A program made the translations under genes and the position numbers. The notes beneath the pieces were generated by a model. It was not told the origin of the DNA. It did not search any database and saw only the letters and a program-made list of their open reading frames with translations. A stretch of DNA of 64,000 bases from JACKNG01 sp040220855 (GTDB lineage Bacteria > Pseudomonadota > Gammaproteobacteria > Ga0077536), in the NCBI GenBank assembly GCA_040220855.1, contig JAVJVZ010000021.1:99002-163001 (forward strand), written 5' to 3'. Shown here one piece after another: positions 41,343 to 55,277 of this stretch (position 1 is its first letter; each line of letters begins with the position of its first letter).

Positions 41343-43460
41343 TCAGAAGTACCAGGACAGTTCGACACCGTAGACGCGCGGCTCGCCCGGCTGGGTGTAC
41401 GTGCGGTTCACGGCAAAGGCATTGCGCGGATCGTTGGCGAAGTAGAGTCCGTGCACGGCGTAGTCGGTGTTGAGCAGGTTGCGCGCCCACAGGCGCGCCT
41501 CGACGTCGCGCACGCGCCAGGCGAGGCTCGCGTTGACGGCCGTGTAGGCATCGAGGCGACCATCGTGGTAGTACCCGAAGTAGAGCTCGTCGCGCCCCTC
41601 CACGGCAACATTGCCGCGCAGGCCGGGCAGGATGTCCCAGTTGAGCCCGAAGTGGTACTGCCAGCGCGGCGCGCGCGCCTGGTCGCGATTGCGCAGCTGC
41701 CGGAAGGTGTTGCTGTCGAGATCGAAAACGGTCATCGACTCGACGTTGGTCTCCAGCCAGCCGACGCGCGCGACCAGCCCGAGCGTCGCGGTGACGCGGG
41801 CATCGAGTTCGAGTTCGGCGCCGTAGTTCTCGGCGTCGTCGACGTTGTCGAGCAGGCCGACGAACACGAACGTACTCGCGTCCCACAGCCAGTTCTCGAG
41901 CTGCGCGTTGCTGCGATCCATGTGGAAGAACGCCAGCCGCACCGCCAGCCGCTCGTCGAGGTAGCGACCCTTGATACCAATCTCCTTGTTGAACAACGTC
42001 TCGGTATCGAAGCGCAGCCGATCGCCGACGAAGGGCTGGAACTGTGCGGCGACGACGCCCTGCACGGAGGTCGCCCCGGTGTTGACGCCGCCCGGCTTGG
42101 CGCCGCGCGAGGCCGTTGCGTAGAGCAGTGTATCCGGCCGCGCACGGTACTCGAGCGTCGCCTCGCCGCTCCAGTAGGTATCGTTCGACTGCGTGTCGAC
42201 GAGATTGGAGTCGCCGTACTCGTCGTCGAAGGCTTCGCCGCGGATGCCGAGGCGCAGCGTCAGCGCTTCGTACAGCGCATACTCCGCCTCACCGTAGAGC
42301 GCATAGCGAGTCGTCTCGTAGGTGCTCGTGAACAGGCCGAAACGACGCCGCGCCATGTCCTCCTCGCGGTGATGGAAGTAGGCGCCGGTGACCCATGACA
42401 GGCGCCCTGGCGCAGACAACCAGCGTAGGTCGACGGTGACCTGGTCGCGCCCGCGTTCGATGCGGTCGGTGGCACTGAATTCGAGGGCCGGCGCGCAGCG
42501 CACGCCGTCGCAGAAGCCGCGGAACACCCAGTCCTCGTCGAAAGCATAGATCTCGTCGCTGTCGGTATAGGTCGCGCGGGCTTCCAGCGTGCCGGCGGCG
42601 CCCAGGTCATAACCGACGCGCGCGGCCAGCGCGGTCGCCTCGACGGCATCCTTGCCCGGCTGGTCGCTCAGCGTCGTGCGCGTGTTGCCGAGGGAGAAGG
42701 CATCGTAACCGTTGTCGAGATCGAGATGGAGCACGGTCAGGTCGGCATCGAGCTGCGGCGTCAGCTCCCAGGCGAGCTTGCCGCGCACGCTCAGTTCGTC
42801 GCGGTCCTGGGTGTCGTCGCGGCCGAGGAATGCGTTGTCGATGAAACCATCGCTCATCGCCTGGCGCACGGCGATACGCGCACCCAGCGTTTCGGTAAGC
42901 GGTCCCCCGGCGGCGACGCTGACCTGCCAGGTATCGAGGTTGCCGTAGCCGGCCGAGGCCTCGGCCTCGAAGCTGTCGCCGGGTCCGCGACTGCGCACGT
43001 TGACCAGCCCGGCCAGCGCGCTGGCGCCGAACCGCGTGCCCTGCGGCCCACGCAGGATCTCGACCTGGTCGGTATCGAAGAGCAGCGCGCCGGTCGCGAC
43101 GTTCGACAGCTCGATACCATCCATCACGATGCCGACTGACGGGAAATGCTTCGGGTCGGTGAACTGCTCGAGGTCGCCGATGCCGCGCATCTGCACGAAG
43201 CGCGCGCGCGAGCCGCCGACCGTGAAACCGACATTGGGTGCAGCGCCGAGCACGTCCTCGAGATGACGCGCGGCGCGCTGCTCGAGGAGCGTGCTGTCGA
43301 GCACGCTGGTACTGCCGGCAAGGTTCATCTGCGCCGCGTCGCGAAAGCCCGCGGTAACGACGATTTCCTCCATGGCACGCGGCGTGGGCGCCTCGGCGGC
43401 GAGCGCGGTGCTGCAGAAGAGGGCTGGCAGCAAGGCTGCCGGGGAACGGAAAACAGACAT
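41343..43460 (-). CDS. TonB-dependent outer-membrane receptor, probable thiamine receptor
   Basis: This 705-residue receptor has a signal peptide (about 1-22, ALAAEAP), a TonB-box-like EEIVVTAG, a plug domain (about 45-160: GSTSVLDSTLLEQRAARHLEDVL, FDTDQVEILRGPQGTRFG) and a 22-strand barrel ending in an aromatic residue (LSWYF). The last beta-strand is typical of BamA recognition. The ligand cannot be read from the barrel, but the gene is first after a TPP riboswitch in an operon with a thiamine-type permease and kinase, so thiamine or a derivative is the natural guess. Such receptors (once called Omr1) were predicted by comparative riboswitch analysis in other proteobacteria. ATAAGGAGA lies just before the ATG. 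Confidence 0.92.
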   Translation of the reverse strand: MSVFRSPAALLPALFCSTALAAEAPTPRAMEEIVVTAGFRDAAQMNLAGSTSVLDSTLLEQRAARHLEDVLGAAPNVGFTVGGSRARFVQMRGIGDLEQFTDPKHFPSVGIVMDGIELSNVATGALLFDTDQVEILRGPQGTRFGASALAGLVNVRSRGPGDSFEAEASAGYGNLDTWQVSVAAGGPLTETLGARIAVRQAMSDGFIDNAFLGRDDTQDRDELSVRGKLAWELTPQLDADLTVLHLDLDNGYDAFSLGNTRTTLSDQPGKDAVEATALAARVGYDLGAAGTLEARATYTDSDEIYAFDEDWVFRGFCDGVRCAPALEFSATDRIERGRDQVTVDLRWLSAPGRLSWVTGAYFHHREEDMARRRFGLFTSTYETTRYALYGEAEYALYEALTLRLGIRGEAFDDEYGDSNLVDTQSNDTYWSGEATLEYRARPDTLLYATASRGAKPGGVNTGATSVQGVVAAQFQPFVGDRLRFDTETLFNKEIGIKGRYLDERLAVRLAFFHMDRSNAQLENWLWDASTFVFVGLLDNVDDAENYGAELELDARVTATLGLVARVGWLETNVESMTVFDLDSNTFRQLRNRDQARAPRWQYHFGLNWDILPGLRGNVAVEGRDELYFGYYHDGRLDAYTAVNASLAWRVRDVEARLWARNLLNTDYAVHGLYFANDPRNAFAVNRTYTQPGEPRVYGVELSWYF

Positions 43461-43783
43461 GCAAGTCTCCTTATCGCTAAAGAGACCCGGATTGGTTCGA
43501 GAGGGGACCGTCGGAGAACTGGAGTCCTATCCCTACGCCGGCATTATCCGGATCAGGTTCACGGGGTTCGTCCGCGAGGACATCTCAGGCCCGGAGGCCA
43601 CCCCCTAGGAAAAGTGCCGGATGCACGGTGAATACCCTGCATCAGGAAACTGAAGTCTAGCATGCGGCGCAGCGGGTGCGTGCGCTATTGTGCTGGTCAC
43701 CCGCGCACGCGTAAGCTCGCAGTCGTCAGGACGCGCGCCGCAGACCAGTTGCGTCACGCCGGCAGCCGCGAGCAGCGAGGAAC
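43461..43783. other. 323-base divergent spacer holding the TPP riboswitch
   Basis: The spacer between the TonB receptor gene and apaG contains the riboswitch (43527-43610) and, beyond it, about 170 bases that must hold promoters for both directions. I see only an AATACCCTGCATCAGG stretch and no strong -35/-10 pair; no further gene is present. Confidence 0.6.
43527..43610 (-). promoter_or_regulatory. TPP riboswitch (THI element)
   Basis: Read on the minus strand this is a clear thiamine pyrophosphate riboswitch. It has the 5' GGGGTG, the conserved CTGAGA (43588-43583), GAACCTGATCCGGATAATG and the closing GCGTAGGGATAG. It lies 66 bases before the TonB receptor ATG. Thiamine pyrophosphate binding should lower expression of the whole salvage operon. 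A TTCTCC run (about 43512-43517) between aptamer and gene could pair with the AAGGAGA ribosome site, suggesting translational control; this last point is inference. Confidence 0.95.
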
Positions 43784-44164
43784 ATGAGCGAACCCCACTA
43801 CGAGATCCGCGTGCACAGCGCCACGCAATACGTCGAAGAACAATCCAGTCCCGACGCGGGGCGCTACGTCTTCGCCTACACCATCACCATCGAGAACACC
43901 GGCGGCATCGCCGCGCAGCTGCTCAACCGGCGCTGGCTGATCACCGATGCCAGCGGCAAGGTGCAGGAGGTACAAGGTGCCGGCGTGGTCGGCGAGCAAC
44001 CGGTGATCGAACCGGGCGCCAGTTACCAGTACACCAGCGCGGCGATGCTCGAGACGCCGGTCGGCAGCATGCAGGGCAGCTACGAGATGCTGGCCAGCGA
44101 CGGCGTGCGGTTCGACGCCGAGATACCCGTCTTCACGCTGTCGGTGCCGCATCTCCTGCACTGA
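43784..44164 (+). CDS. apaG: ApaG protein
   Basis: This 126-residue beta-sandwich protein of the ApaG/F-box-associated fold begins MSEPHYEIRVHSATQYVEEQS and shows YTITIENTGGIAAQLLNRRWLITDA, VVGEQPVIEPGASYQYTSA and the end GVRFDAEIPVFTLSVPHLLH. The family is linked to divalent cation (Co/Mg) resistance and nucleotide binding, but its exact role is unresolved. It lies 40 bases before apaH, the usual order. Its normal upstream neighbour rsmA is 15 kb away. The ATG has GAGGAA close upstream. Confidence 0.95.
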   Translation: MSEPHYEIRVHSATQYVEEQSSPDAGRYVFAYTITIENTGGIAAQLLNRRWLITDASGKVQEVQGAGVVGEQPVIEPGASYQYTSAAMLETPVGSMQGSYEMLASDGVRFDAEIPVFTLSVPHLLH

Positions 44165-44204
44165 CGGTGCTAACGCCCCGCGCGCGCCCGGCGAGCACTT
44201 CCTG

Positions 44205-45044
44205 ATGGCGACCTACGCAATCGGCGACATCCAGGGTTGTCAGCGCGAGTTCGACAACCTGCTCGCGGCAACCGCGTTCGATGCGCGCTGCGACCGCCTG
44301 TGGATTACCGGGGACCTGGTCAACCGTGGCCCGCGCTCGCTCGACGTGGTGCGCGCGGTGATGCAGCTCGGCGATGCCGCGGTCACCGTGCTCGGTAATC
44401 ACGACCTGCACCTGCTGGCCCTCGCGCTGCTGCCCGAGGCGCGCCTGCGCCGGCGCGACAGCGTCGATGACATCCTCGACGCGCCGGATCGCGACGACAT
44501 CATCGACTGGCTGCGCAGCCAGCCCCTCATCCATGCCGACGCCACGCGAGGTCTCGCGATGGTGCATGCAGGCCTGGCAGCAGACTGGTCGGTCGAGGAC
44601 GCCGTGCGGTATGCCGGCGAAGTCTCGACGTGCCTGCGCGACGACGCCACGGTAACCCACTTTCTCGCACAGATGTACGGCGATGTGCCGGCGCGCTGGG
44701 ACCCGGCGCTGTCCGGCGCGGAGCGGCTGCGCTTCATCACCAACTGCCTCACGCGCATGCGCTATTGTCATGCCGACGGCACGCTCGAGCTCAGCGAGAA
44801 GGGGGCGCCGTCGGCCGACGACGACCTGTTGCCCTGGTACGCGGTGCCCGGGCGCCGCTCGCGCGACACGTCGATCGTGTTCGGCCACTGGTCGACGCTG
44901 CGCCTCGACGCGGCGGCATGCCGGCGCTACAACGTCTGGCCGCTCGATACCGGCGCCGTGTGGGGTGATCGGCTGACCGCGCTACGGCTGGAGGATTTCG
45001 CGCGCTTCAGTGTCAGCTCGACGCAGGCACTCGGCCACGAGTGA
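44205..45044 (+). CDS. apaH: Symmetrical bis(5'-nucleosyl)-tetraphosphatase
   Basis: This 279-residue metallophosphatase hydrolyses Ap4A and can remove Np4 caps from RNA. The PPP-family motifs are visible in order: AIGDIQGCQREFDNLL (GDxxG), GDLVNRGPRSL (GDxVxRG), VLGNHDLHLL (GNHD) and a later FGHWSTLR (GH). Length equals E. coli ApaH (280). Its last 32 bases overlap, in the opposite direction, the end of folA. Confidence is very high. Confidence 0.97.
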   Translation: MATYAIGDIQGCQREFDNLLAATAFDARCDRLWITGDLVNRGPRSLDVVRAVMQLGDAAVTVLGNHDLHLLALALLPEARLRRRDSVDDILDAPDRDDIIDWLRSQPLIHADATRGLAMVHAGLAADWSVEDAVRYAGEVSTCLRDDATVTHFLAQMYGDVPARWDPALSGAERLRFITNCLTRMRYCHADGTLELSEKGAPSADDDLLPWYAVPGRRSRDTSIVFGHWSTLRLDAAACRRYNVWPLDTGAVWGDRLTALRLEDFARFSVSSTQALGHE

Positions 45045-45567
45045 TTTCCGCTCGGTCGGGCACGCGCTCGAGCACGCGAAAGCGGAAATCGTGAGCATTA
45101 CGCGCATCGCGCGGATGTGGCTCGCACGCCACCTCGCGCCAGGCCTCGGCATCGAGTGGCGGGAAATGCACATCGCCGCCGACGTCGGCATCGACTTCGG
45201 TCAGGTACAGACGTTCAGCGCGTGCGAGCGCGGCGCGGTAGACGGCGGCGCCGCCGATGATCATCACTTCGGGTGCATCGGCGCAGCGCGCCAGCGCGTC
45301 CTCGAGCGAGACGCAGACCTCGCAGCCGGGTGCGGCGTAATCGCGGTCGCGCGTCAGCACCAGGTTGCGTCGGCCCGGCAGGGCACGGCCGATCGAGGCG
45401 TGCGTGCGCCGCCCCATTATGATCGGCTTGCCCATGGTGATGGCGCGAAAGCGCTTGAGGTCCTCAGGCAGATGCCACGGCAAGGTGCCGTCACGCCCGA
45501 TCGTACGCTCCCGGTCCATCGCCACGACCAGACTCAGACGTGGCCCCTGACCAAACCCTGCCGTCAT
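45013..45567 (-). CDS. folA: Dihydrofolate reductase
   Basis: This 184-residue enzyme reduces dihydrofolate. It has LSLVVAMDRERTIGRDGTLPWHLPEDL with the catalytic acid, the nucleotide-binding GRRTHASIGRALPGR and VMIIGGAAVY for NADPH. The first 8 residues precede the fold proper, and about 20 residues at the C-terminus exceed the usual 160. The gene overlaps thyA by 4 bases and apaH tail-to-tail by 32. Coupling to thyA makes functional sense, since thymidylate synthase produces the dihydrofolate. Confidence is very high. Confidence 0.96.
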   Translation of the reverse strand: MTAGFGQGPRLSLVVAMDRERTIGRDGTLPWHLPEDLKRFRAITMGKPIIMGRRTHASIGRALPGRRNLVLTRDRDYAAPGCEVCVSLEDALARCADAPEVMIIGGAAVYRAALARAERLYLTEVDADVGGDVHFPPLDAEAWREVACEPHPRDARNAHDFRFRVLERVPDRAEITRGRVPASS

Positions 45568-46358
45568 ACTGCGACCGGTGCCGGGATATGCGGATGCGCC
45601 TCGTAGCGCTCGAGCACGCAGTCTTCGTAGCGGAAATCCGACAATTCCCGCACCGCCGGATTGAGACGCATACGTGGCAGCGGCAGCGGCGTGCGCGTGA
45701 GCTGCAGGTCGGCCTGCTCGAGATGATTGAGGTACAGATGCGCGTCACCGAGCGTATGCACGAAGTCGCCGGGCTCGAGGTCGCACACCTGCGCGACCAT
45801 CATCGTGAGCAGTGCATAGGAGGCGATGTTGAACGGCACGCCGAGAAAGATGTCCGCGCTGCGCTGGTACATCTGGCACGACAAGCGTCCCTCGGCGACG
45901 TAGAACTGGAACAGCGTGTGGCAGGGGGCGAGCGCCATGCGCGGGATGTCGGCGACGTTCCAGGCACTGACCACCAGGCGGCGCGAGTCGGGCGTGCGCC
46001 GGATCTGCTCGATGACCTCGGCGAGCTGGTCGATGCTGCCGCCGTCGGGTCTCGGCCACGAGCGCCACTGCACCCCGTAGACGGGCCCGAGTTCCCCATC
46101 GCCATCCGCCCATTCGTCCCAGATCGAAACACCGTTCTCGCGCAGGTAGGCGATGTTCGAGTCGCCGCGCAGGAACCAGATCAGCTCATGCACGATCGAT
46201 TTCACGTGCAGGCGCTTGGTCGTCAGCAGCGGGAAGCCGGCGGCAAGATCGAAGCGCATCTGGTAGCCGAACACGCTGAGCGTGCCGGTGCCGGTGCGGT
46301 CGGTCTTCCGCGCGCCGTGCTCGCGTACGTGCCGCAGGAGGTCGAGATAGGTCTTCAT
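45564..46358 (-). CDS. thyA: Thymidylate synthase
   Basis: This 264-residue enzyme makes dTMP from dUMP and methylene-tetrahydrofolate. The length is identical to E. coli ThyA. The catalytic cysteine is in MALAPCHTLFQFYV, and DRTGTGTLSVFG, CQMYQRSADIFLGVPFNIAS and GDAHLYLNHLEQ are canonical. The N-terminus MKTYLDLLRHVREHG is standard. It lies 61 bases after lgt, the same order as in E. coli (lgt-thyA), and overlaps folA by 4 bases. Confidence is very high. Confidence 0.98.
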   Translation of the reverse strand: MKTYLDLLRHVREHGARKTDRTGTGTLSVFGYQMRFDLAAGFPLLTTKRLHVKSIVHELIWFLRGDSNIAYLRENGVSIWDEWADGDGELGPVYGVQWRSWPRPDGGSIDQLAEVIEQIRRTPDSRRLVVSAWNVADIPRMALAPCHTLFQFYVAEGRLSCQMYQRSADIFLGVPFNIASYALLTMMVAQVCDLEPGDFVHTLGDAHLYLNHLEQADLQLTRTPLPLPRMRLNPAVRELSDFRYEDCVLERYEAHPHIPAPVAV

Positions 46359-46419
46359 CGCGGTTGGATTCGTGGCTTGCGCGTCACCGTGCCCTTACGC
46401 CGGGTGCCATTGTAACGAT

Positions 46420-47223
46420 TCACCCGGTAACCGGCGCGGCAGCGCGTCGCCACGCCACGGCCAGGATGACGATGCCGGCCAGTACCATCGGCGCCGACAG
46501 TACGTGGCCCATGGTCAGCCAGCCCCACGCCAGGTAGCCGATGTGGGCATCGGGTTCGCGCAGCAGCTCGACGAGCGAGCGGAACACGCCGTAGCCGAGC
46601 AGGAAGAGCCCCGTGAGCGCGCCGCGCGGCGGCGCATGACGGCGTGCGAGATCGAGCACGACGAACAGCAGCACGCCTTCGAGCAACGCCTCGTAGAGCT
46701 GGGTCGGATGGCGCGCAACGCCGCCCGCCGCGGGATGCGAGAAGACGACGCCCCAGGGCAGCGAGGTCGGCGCGCCCCACAGTTCCTGGTTGACGAAGTT
46801 GGCCAGGCGGCCGAGACCAAGGCCTATCGGGACCACGGGCACGATGAAATCGCTGACAGTGAAGAACGGCTGGCCCGTGCGGCGCGCGAGCCAGGCCATC
46901 GCGAGCACCATGCCGATCACGCCGCCATGGAAGGACATACCGCCCTGCCACACGGCGAAGATCGCGGACGGGTCCTCGAGGTAGCTGCGCGCGTTGTAGA
47001 ACAGGATGTAGCCGAGGCGCCCGCCGAGCACGCCGCCGAGTGCCGCGTAGAAGACCAGGTCACCGACCTGCTGCGGGGTCCAGGCGCAGCCGGGCCGGGC
47101 CGCACGGCGATGCAACAGCCACCAGGCCAGCGCAATGCCGGCGATATAGGCGAGGCCGTACCAGTGGACGGCGACCGGGCCGAGACGGAACGCCACGGGG
47201 TCGATGTCGGGGAACGCGATCAC
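46420..47223 (-). CDS. lgt: Phosphatidylglycerol-prolipoprotein diacylglyceryl transferase
   Basis: This 267-residue inner-membrane enzyme attaches diacylglycerol to the lipobox cysteine of prolipoproteins, the first step of lipoprotein maturation. It has seven hydrophobic segments and the signature GLGRLANFVNQELWGAPT, with AVHWYGLAYIAGIALAWWL near the N-terminus and MSFHGGVIGMVLA. The window includes at least one substrate candidate, the MCE auxiliary lipoprotein. A minus-strand TATAAT (47311-47306) lies 83 bases upstream. Confidence is very high. Confidence 0.96.
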   Translation of the reverse strand: MIAFPDIDPVAFRLGPVAVHWYGLAYIAGIALAWWLLHRRAARPGCAWTPQQVGDLVFYAALGGVLGGRLGYILFYNARSYLEDPSAIFAVWQGGMSFHGGVIGMVLAMAWLARRTGQPFFTVSDFIVPVVPIGLGLGRLANFVNQELWGAPTSLPWGVVFSHPAAGGVARHPTQLYEALLEGVLLFVVLDLARRHAPPRGALTGLFLLGYGVFRSLVELLREPDAHIGYLAWGWLTMGHVLSAPMVLAGIVILAVAWRRAAAPVTG

Positions 47224-47361
47224 GGGTGCGGCGGCAACTCGGTTGTGGATCGATGGCGTGGGCGGGGACCGGCGCGGGCAGGGCGAAAAACCGCACGAAG
47301 CGTGGATTATAGCCCAGCCTCCCCTGTGCTACGGTGGCCTGCCCGCCCTGCCGGAGCACCC

Positions 47362-49398
<2,037 letters not shown>

Positions 49399-50451
49399 GC
49401 CGGCCCGGCGCGCGGTCAGCGCGAGCCCGGCGCCGAGCAGCCACAGTGCCGCGGCTGGAAACGGCACCTGCTCCGCGGTCACCGGCGGGGGTTCGGTCAC
49501 GGGCTCGACGATCTCCCAACCGATATCGGCGAGACCGGCCAGGTCGAGTTCGGTCATCAGTTTGCGCGTGCCGAGCGTCAGCGTGGGGTCGAGGGCGGTT
49601 TCCTGGGTCGCTCCCGGATTGGTGACGTACGGCAGATCATAGTCGGCGACGACACTCGCGAGCCCGCTCGACCAATGCGATCCACCCGATTGCAGGGAGG
49701 GATTGGTACCGCCGTTGGCGGCGGTCGAAAAGGCGCCGAGAAAGCTGGTGCCGAAGACCTGGTTGTTCCAGCTGTCCGCCGTGCCGTAACCGAACACGTG
49801 GGCGAGTTCGTGCAGCGCGACGGAAAGAAAATCGGGCTGGCCGCCACTCGGCGGCGTATCGATGCCGAAGTGCCAGGCGCGGTCGAGATCGAATGACATG
49901 AATCCGCCCCAGGTGGCGAAATCGTTCGCCGTCTGGTTGGTCTCGTCGTCGATGTTCCGGATGTCCTGCTGGGTGGCGTTCGCGCCCTGCCCGCGCGACA
50001 CCATCGCGTCGCGATAGGCCGTGGTGCCATTGACGATGTACGAGCCGGGGCCGGCCACTGCCAGGGTGCCGGTGCTGAACGGGTCGAGGTCGACCGCACC
50101 GACGAACACGCGCAGCGTATCGGCGCCGACACTGAAATTGGCGATCGATTCGGTGCGCAGCGTGGCGCCACTCTGGAAGACGCTCGGATTGCTCAGGAAC
50201 GCGGTGTAGAACCCGCCTGTTCCCGGGCCCGACTCGATCGCCCCGAGAGAATCGCCGATAGCCGCTTCGAAGAAGGCGCCGGCTGCTTCGAGTGCATCAC
50301 GCGCCTGCGAACCGGGGGCGAAGAATCCGCTCGAATCGTAGGCGTAATCGAACTCGACGGTGAGCGCGAGCGCGGCCGGGGCGAAGCCCGCGAGCACGGC
50401 GAGCGGCGCAATGCGGCGCGCTGCGGATGGGATGACATGCAATGTGGTCAT

Positions 50452-50619
50452 GAGCGGAACTTCGTGCGAGCGGCCCGATTCGCTGCCGACGCCTCCTCGT
50501 CGACACACCAAGGAGCCACAGGTAACCGGTCCGGAGTGTCGCATTCCGCGCACTACGGCGCAGCGACGACGACCGGTAATCGGTCATGTTTCCGCCGTCG
50601 TTCACATTCGACGCATGGC
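50452..50619. other. Spacer between PfkB-type kinase and metalloprotease genes
   Basis: This 168-base region is upstream of the metalloprotease gene and downstream of the sugar/nucleoside kinase gene, both minus strand. I see no convincing promoter or terminator and no small gene in it. Confidence 0.4.
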
Positions 50620-51558
50620 TCACCAATCGAGAGCGGTGCCGAACTCCCGTGCGTAGCGCGCAGCAAAGGATTCGCGGGTGATGCGGTGATTCTGCGTCCC
50701 CGCATGCTCGATCTTGATCGCGCCGAGCAGCGACGCGATGCGTCCGGTGACTTCCCATGGCAGCTCGTGCATCAAACCGTAGAGCAGGCCCGCACGGTAG
50801 GCGTCGCCGCAACCGGTCGGATCCTTGATGGCAGCCGGGCGCGCAGCCGGTACATCGATGCAGGTGCCGCGAGTATGGATGCGCGAGCCCTCGGCGCCGC
50901 GCGTCACGATGCACGCCTCGACGCGTTCGGCGATGGCCTCGGGCGCGAGGCCGGTGCGTTCGCTCATCAGCTCGGACTCGTAGTCGTTGACCGTGACCCA
51001 GGTCGCGGCATCGATGAAGCGCGTCAGGTCGTCGCCGTCGAACATCGGCATGCCCTGGCCCGGGTCGAAGATGAACGGGATGCCGGCCGCCTGCATCTGC
51101 TCGGCATGCGCAATCATGCCGTCGCGACCGTCCGGCGCGATGATGCCGAGCTGGACTCCACGCGTCGTGCTGACCGCGTTGTCCGCCGAGTGGCTCATCG
51201 CACCGGGATGAAAAGCGGTGATCTGGTTGTCGTCGAGATCGGTCGTGATGAAGGCCTGTGCGGTCAGCGTGCCGGGGACCGTGGTCACGTGATCCCGGCG
51301 GATGCCGAGTTCGTCCATCCACGCCGCGTAGGGCGCGAAGTCTTCGCCCACCGTCGCCATCGGCAGCGGATCGCCACCGATCATGCGCAGGTTGTAGGCG
51401 ATGTTGCCTGCACAACCGCCGAACTCGCGGCGCAACTCCGGTACCAGGAAGGAGACGTTCAGAATGTGGATCTTGTCCGGCAGGATATGATTCCGGAAGC
51501 GATCCTGGAACACCATGATGTTGTCGAAGGCGAAAGAGCCGCAGATCAGAGCTGACAT
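50620..51558 (-). CDS. PfkB-family kinase (adenosine-kinase-like)
   Basis: This 312-residue kinase belongs to the ribokinase fold. It has the N-terminal GSFAFDNIMVFQD and the substrate motif FGGCAGNIAYNLRMIGGDP. The C-terminal motif is PTGCGDAYRAGLLYG with the catalytic aspartate; the usual GAGD appears as GCGD, as in bacterial adenosine kinases. It resembles the AdoK-type carbohydrate kinases of proteobacteria, so adenosine is the best guess, with ribose or another nucleoside possible. The start at MSALICGSFAFDN is the natural one. It is divergent from an unknown membrane protein gene, 76 bases away. Confidence 0.88.
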   Translation of the reverse strand: MSALICGSFAFDNIMVFQDRFRNHILPDKIHILNVSFLVPELRREFGGCAGNIAYNLRMIGGDPLPMATVGEDFAPYAAWMDELGIRRDHVTTVPGTLTAQAFITTDLDDNQITAFHPGAMSHSADNAVSTTRGVQLGIIAPDGRDGMIAHAEQMQAAGIPFIFDPGQGMPMFDGDDLTRFIDAATWVTVNDYESELMSERTGLAPEAIAERVEACIVTRGAEGSRIHTRGTCIDVPAARPAAIKDPTGCGDAYRAGLLYGLMHELPWEVTGRIASLLGAIKIEHAGTQNHRITRESFAARYAREFGTALDW

Positions 51559-51634
51559 TGATGGATAGCACTCGCAGGAAGACTGGCGCGCGCCATGATA
51601 CCGGAACCCGCCAGGCTTACGTGCCTGGCGCACC

Positions 51635-52285
51635 ATGAGCTTCGTCGACGTGCTGATGGACGGCGGTGTGCTCGCCGGATTGCTGGTGCTGCTCGTCGCC
51701 GGTTCACTCGAGCTACCGCTCGAGCATCGTGTGAAGTCGCTCGCCGGCGCGGGGCCGCTGCCCGAGGTCGCGTGGGACTGGTTCCTCGGGCCGCTGTGGC
51801 GCGCGCTCGCGATTGTCGCCTTCGTGCTTCTCGCCTACCCGGCGACCTATGGCGTACGCCGTGCGCCCGATTACGCAGCGCTCGTCGCCGATGGCGCGCT
51901 CGGCGCCACGGCGCTCGTCAACGTCACCTTTCTCGCCACCTTGTTGCTGCCACTGGTACCCTGGCTGCGTCGCCACGGCGGCGTACTGCTGGCACTGCAG
52001 GGGACTCTCGCAACCGCGATGGTGTTCGGCTGGTACGCAGCGTACATCCGTGCCAGCAACGTCGGCTACTGGCCCGGGCTGGCGCCGGCGCTGGTCGTCA
52101 TCGTGGTCGCCGTGCTCGGCTACCAGGCGGCGCAGCTCGTCGGCCGCAGCTGCGGCGAGCTGCTCGACGCCGCGCTCGGCACCGCCGGCCTCGCGCGCAT
52201 CGCCGCGCATGCGTGCGGGCAGCTCATGCTGGCACCGGCGGTGCTGCTCTACGGGTACGCACTCGGCCTGCAGATCGCGATCTGA
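51635..52285 (+). CDS. Integral membrane protein of unknown function
   Basis: This 216-residue protein has about five hydrophobic segments (about 10-25, 55-75, 88-110, 118-137 and 144-170) with a polar loop between the first two. I do not recognise its family. It begins MSFVDVLMDGGVLAGLLVLL and ends inside a last hydrophobic stretch. It is convergent with uvrA, 11 bases from its stop, and divergent from the PfkB-type kinase gene. Nothing visible suggests transport or enzyme activity. Long hydrophobic frames with good codon use on the plus strand support it as a gene. Confidence 0.7.
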   Translation: MSFVDVLMDGGVLAGLLVLLVAGSLELPLEHRVKSLAGAGPLPEVAWDWFLGPLWRALAIVAFVLLAYPATYGVRRAPDYAALVADGALGATALVNVTFLATLLLPLVPWLRRHGGVLLALQGTLATAMVFGWYAAYIRASNVGYWPGLAPALVVIVVAVLGYQAAQLVGRSCGELLDAALGTAGLARIAAHACGQLMLAPAVLLYGYALGLQIAI

Positions 52286-52296
52286 GCGGGGCCCTG

Positions 52297-55149
<2,853 letters not shown>

Positions 55150-55217
55150 CGAGCGCGGTAGTGGAGGTCCTGGAGCGGCCGGCGCACGGAAGTGGCGCCG
55201 GGTTCGGGCAAACGATT

Positions 55218-55247
55218 ACTATACGGCGTTTTTTCGCCCCGCCCCAA
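55218..55247 (-). promoter_or_regulatory. Putative sigma-70 promoter for uvrA
   Basis: On the minus strand TTGGGG (55247-55242), an 18-base spacer and TATAGT (55223-55218) lie 69 bases before the uvrA start. No CTGT-N8-ACAG LexA box was found nearby. Confidence 0.5.
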
Positions 55248-55277
55248 GCGCTTTCAGCCGTGTCCGAACACCTCGCC

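Noticed and set aside
46372..47361. In-frame extension of the DUF255 gene into the lgt region
   Set aside because: The extension is antisense to lgt and resembles no protein; the family N-terminus starts at 47362.
55150..55277. LexA box for SOS control of uvrA
   Set aside because: No CTGT-N8-ACAG motif is present in the spacer, nor ahead of ssb.
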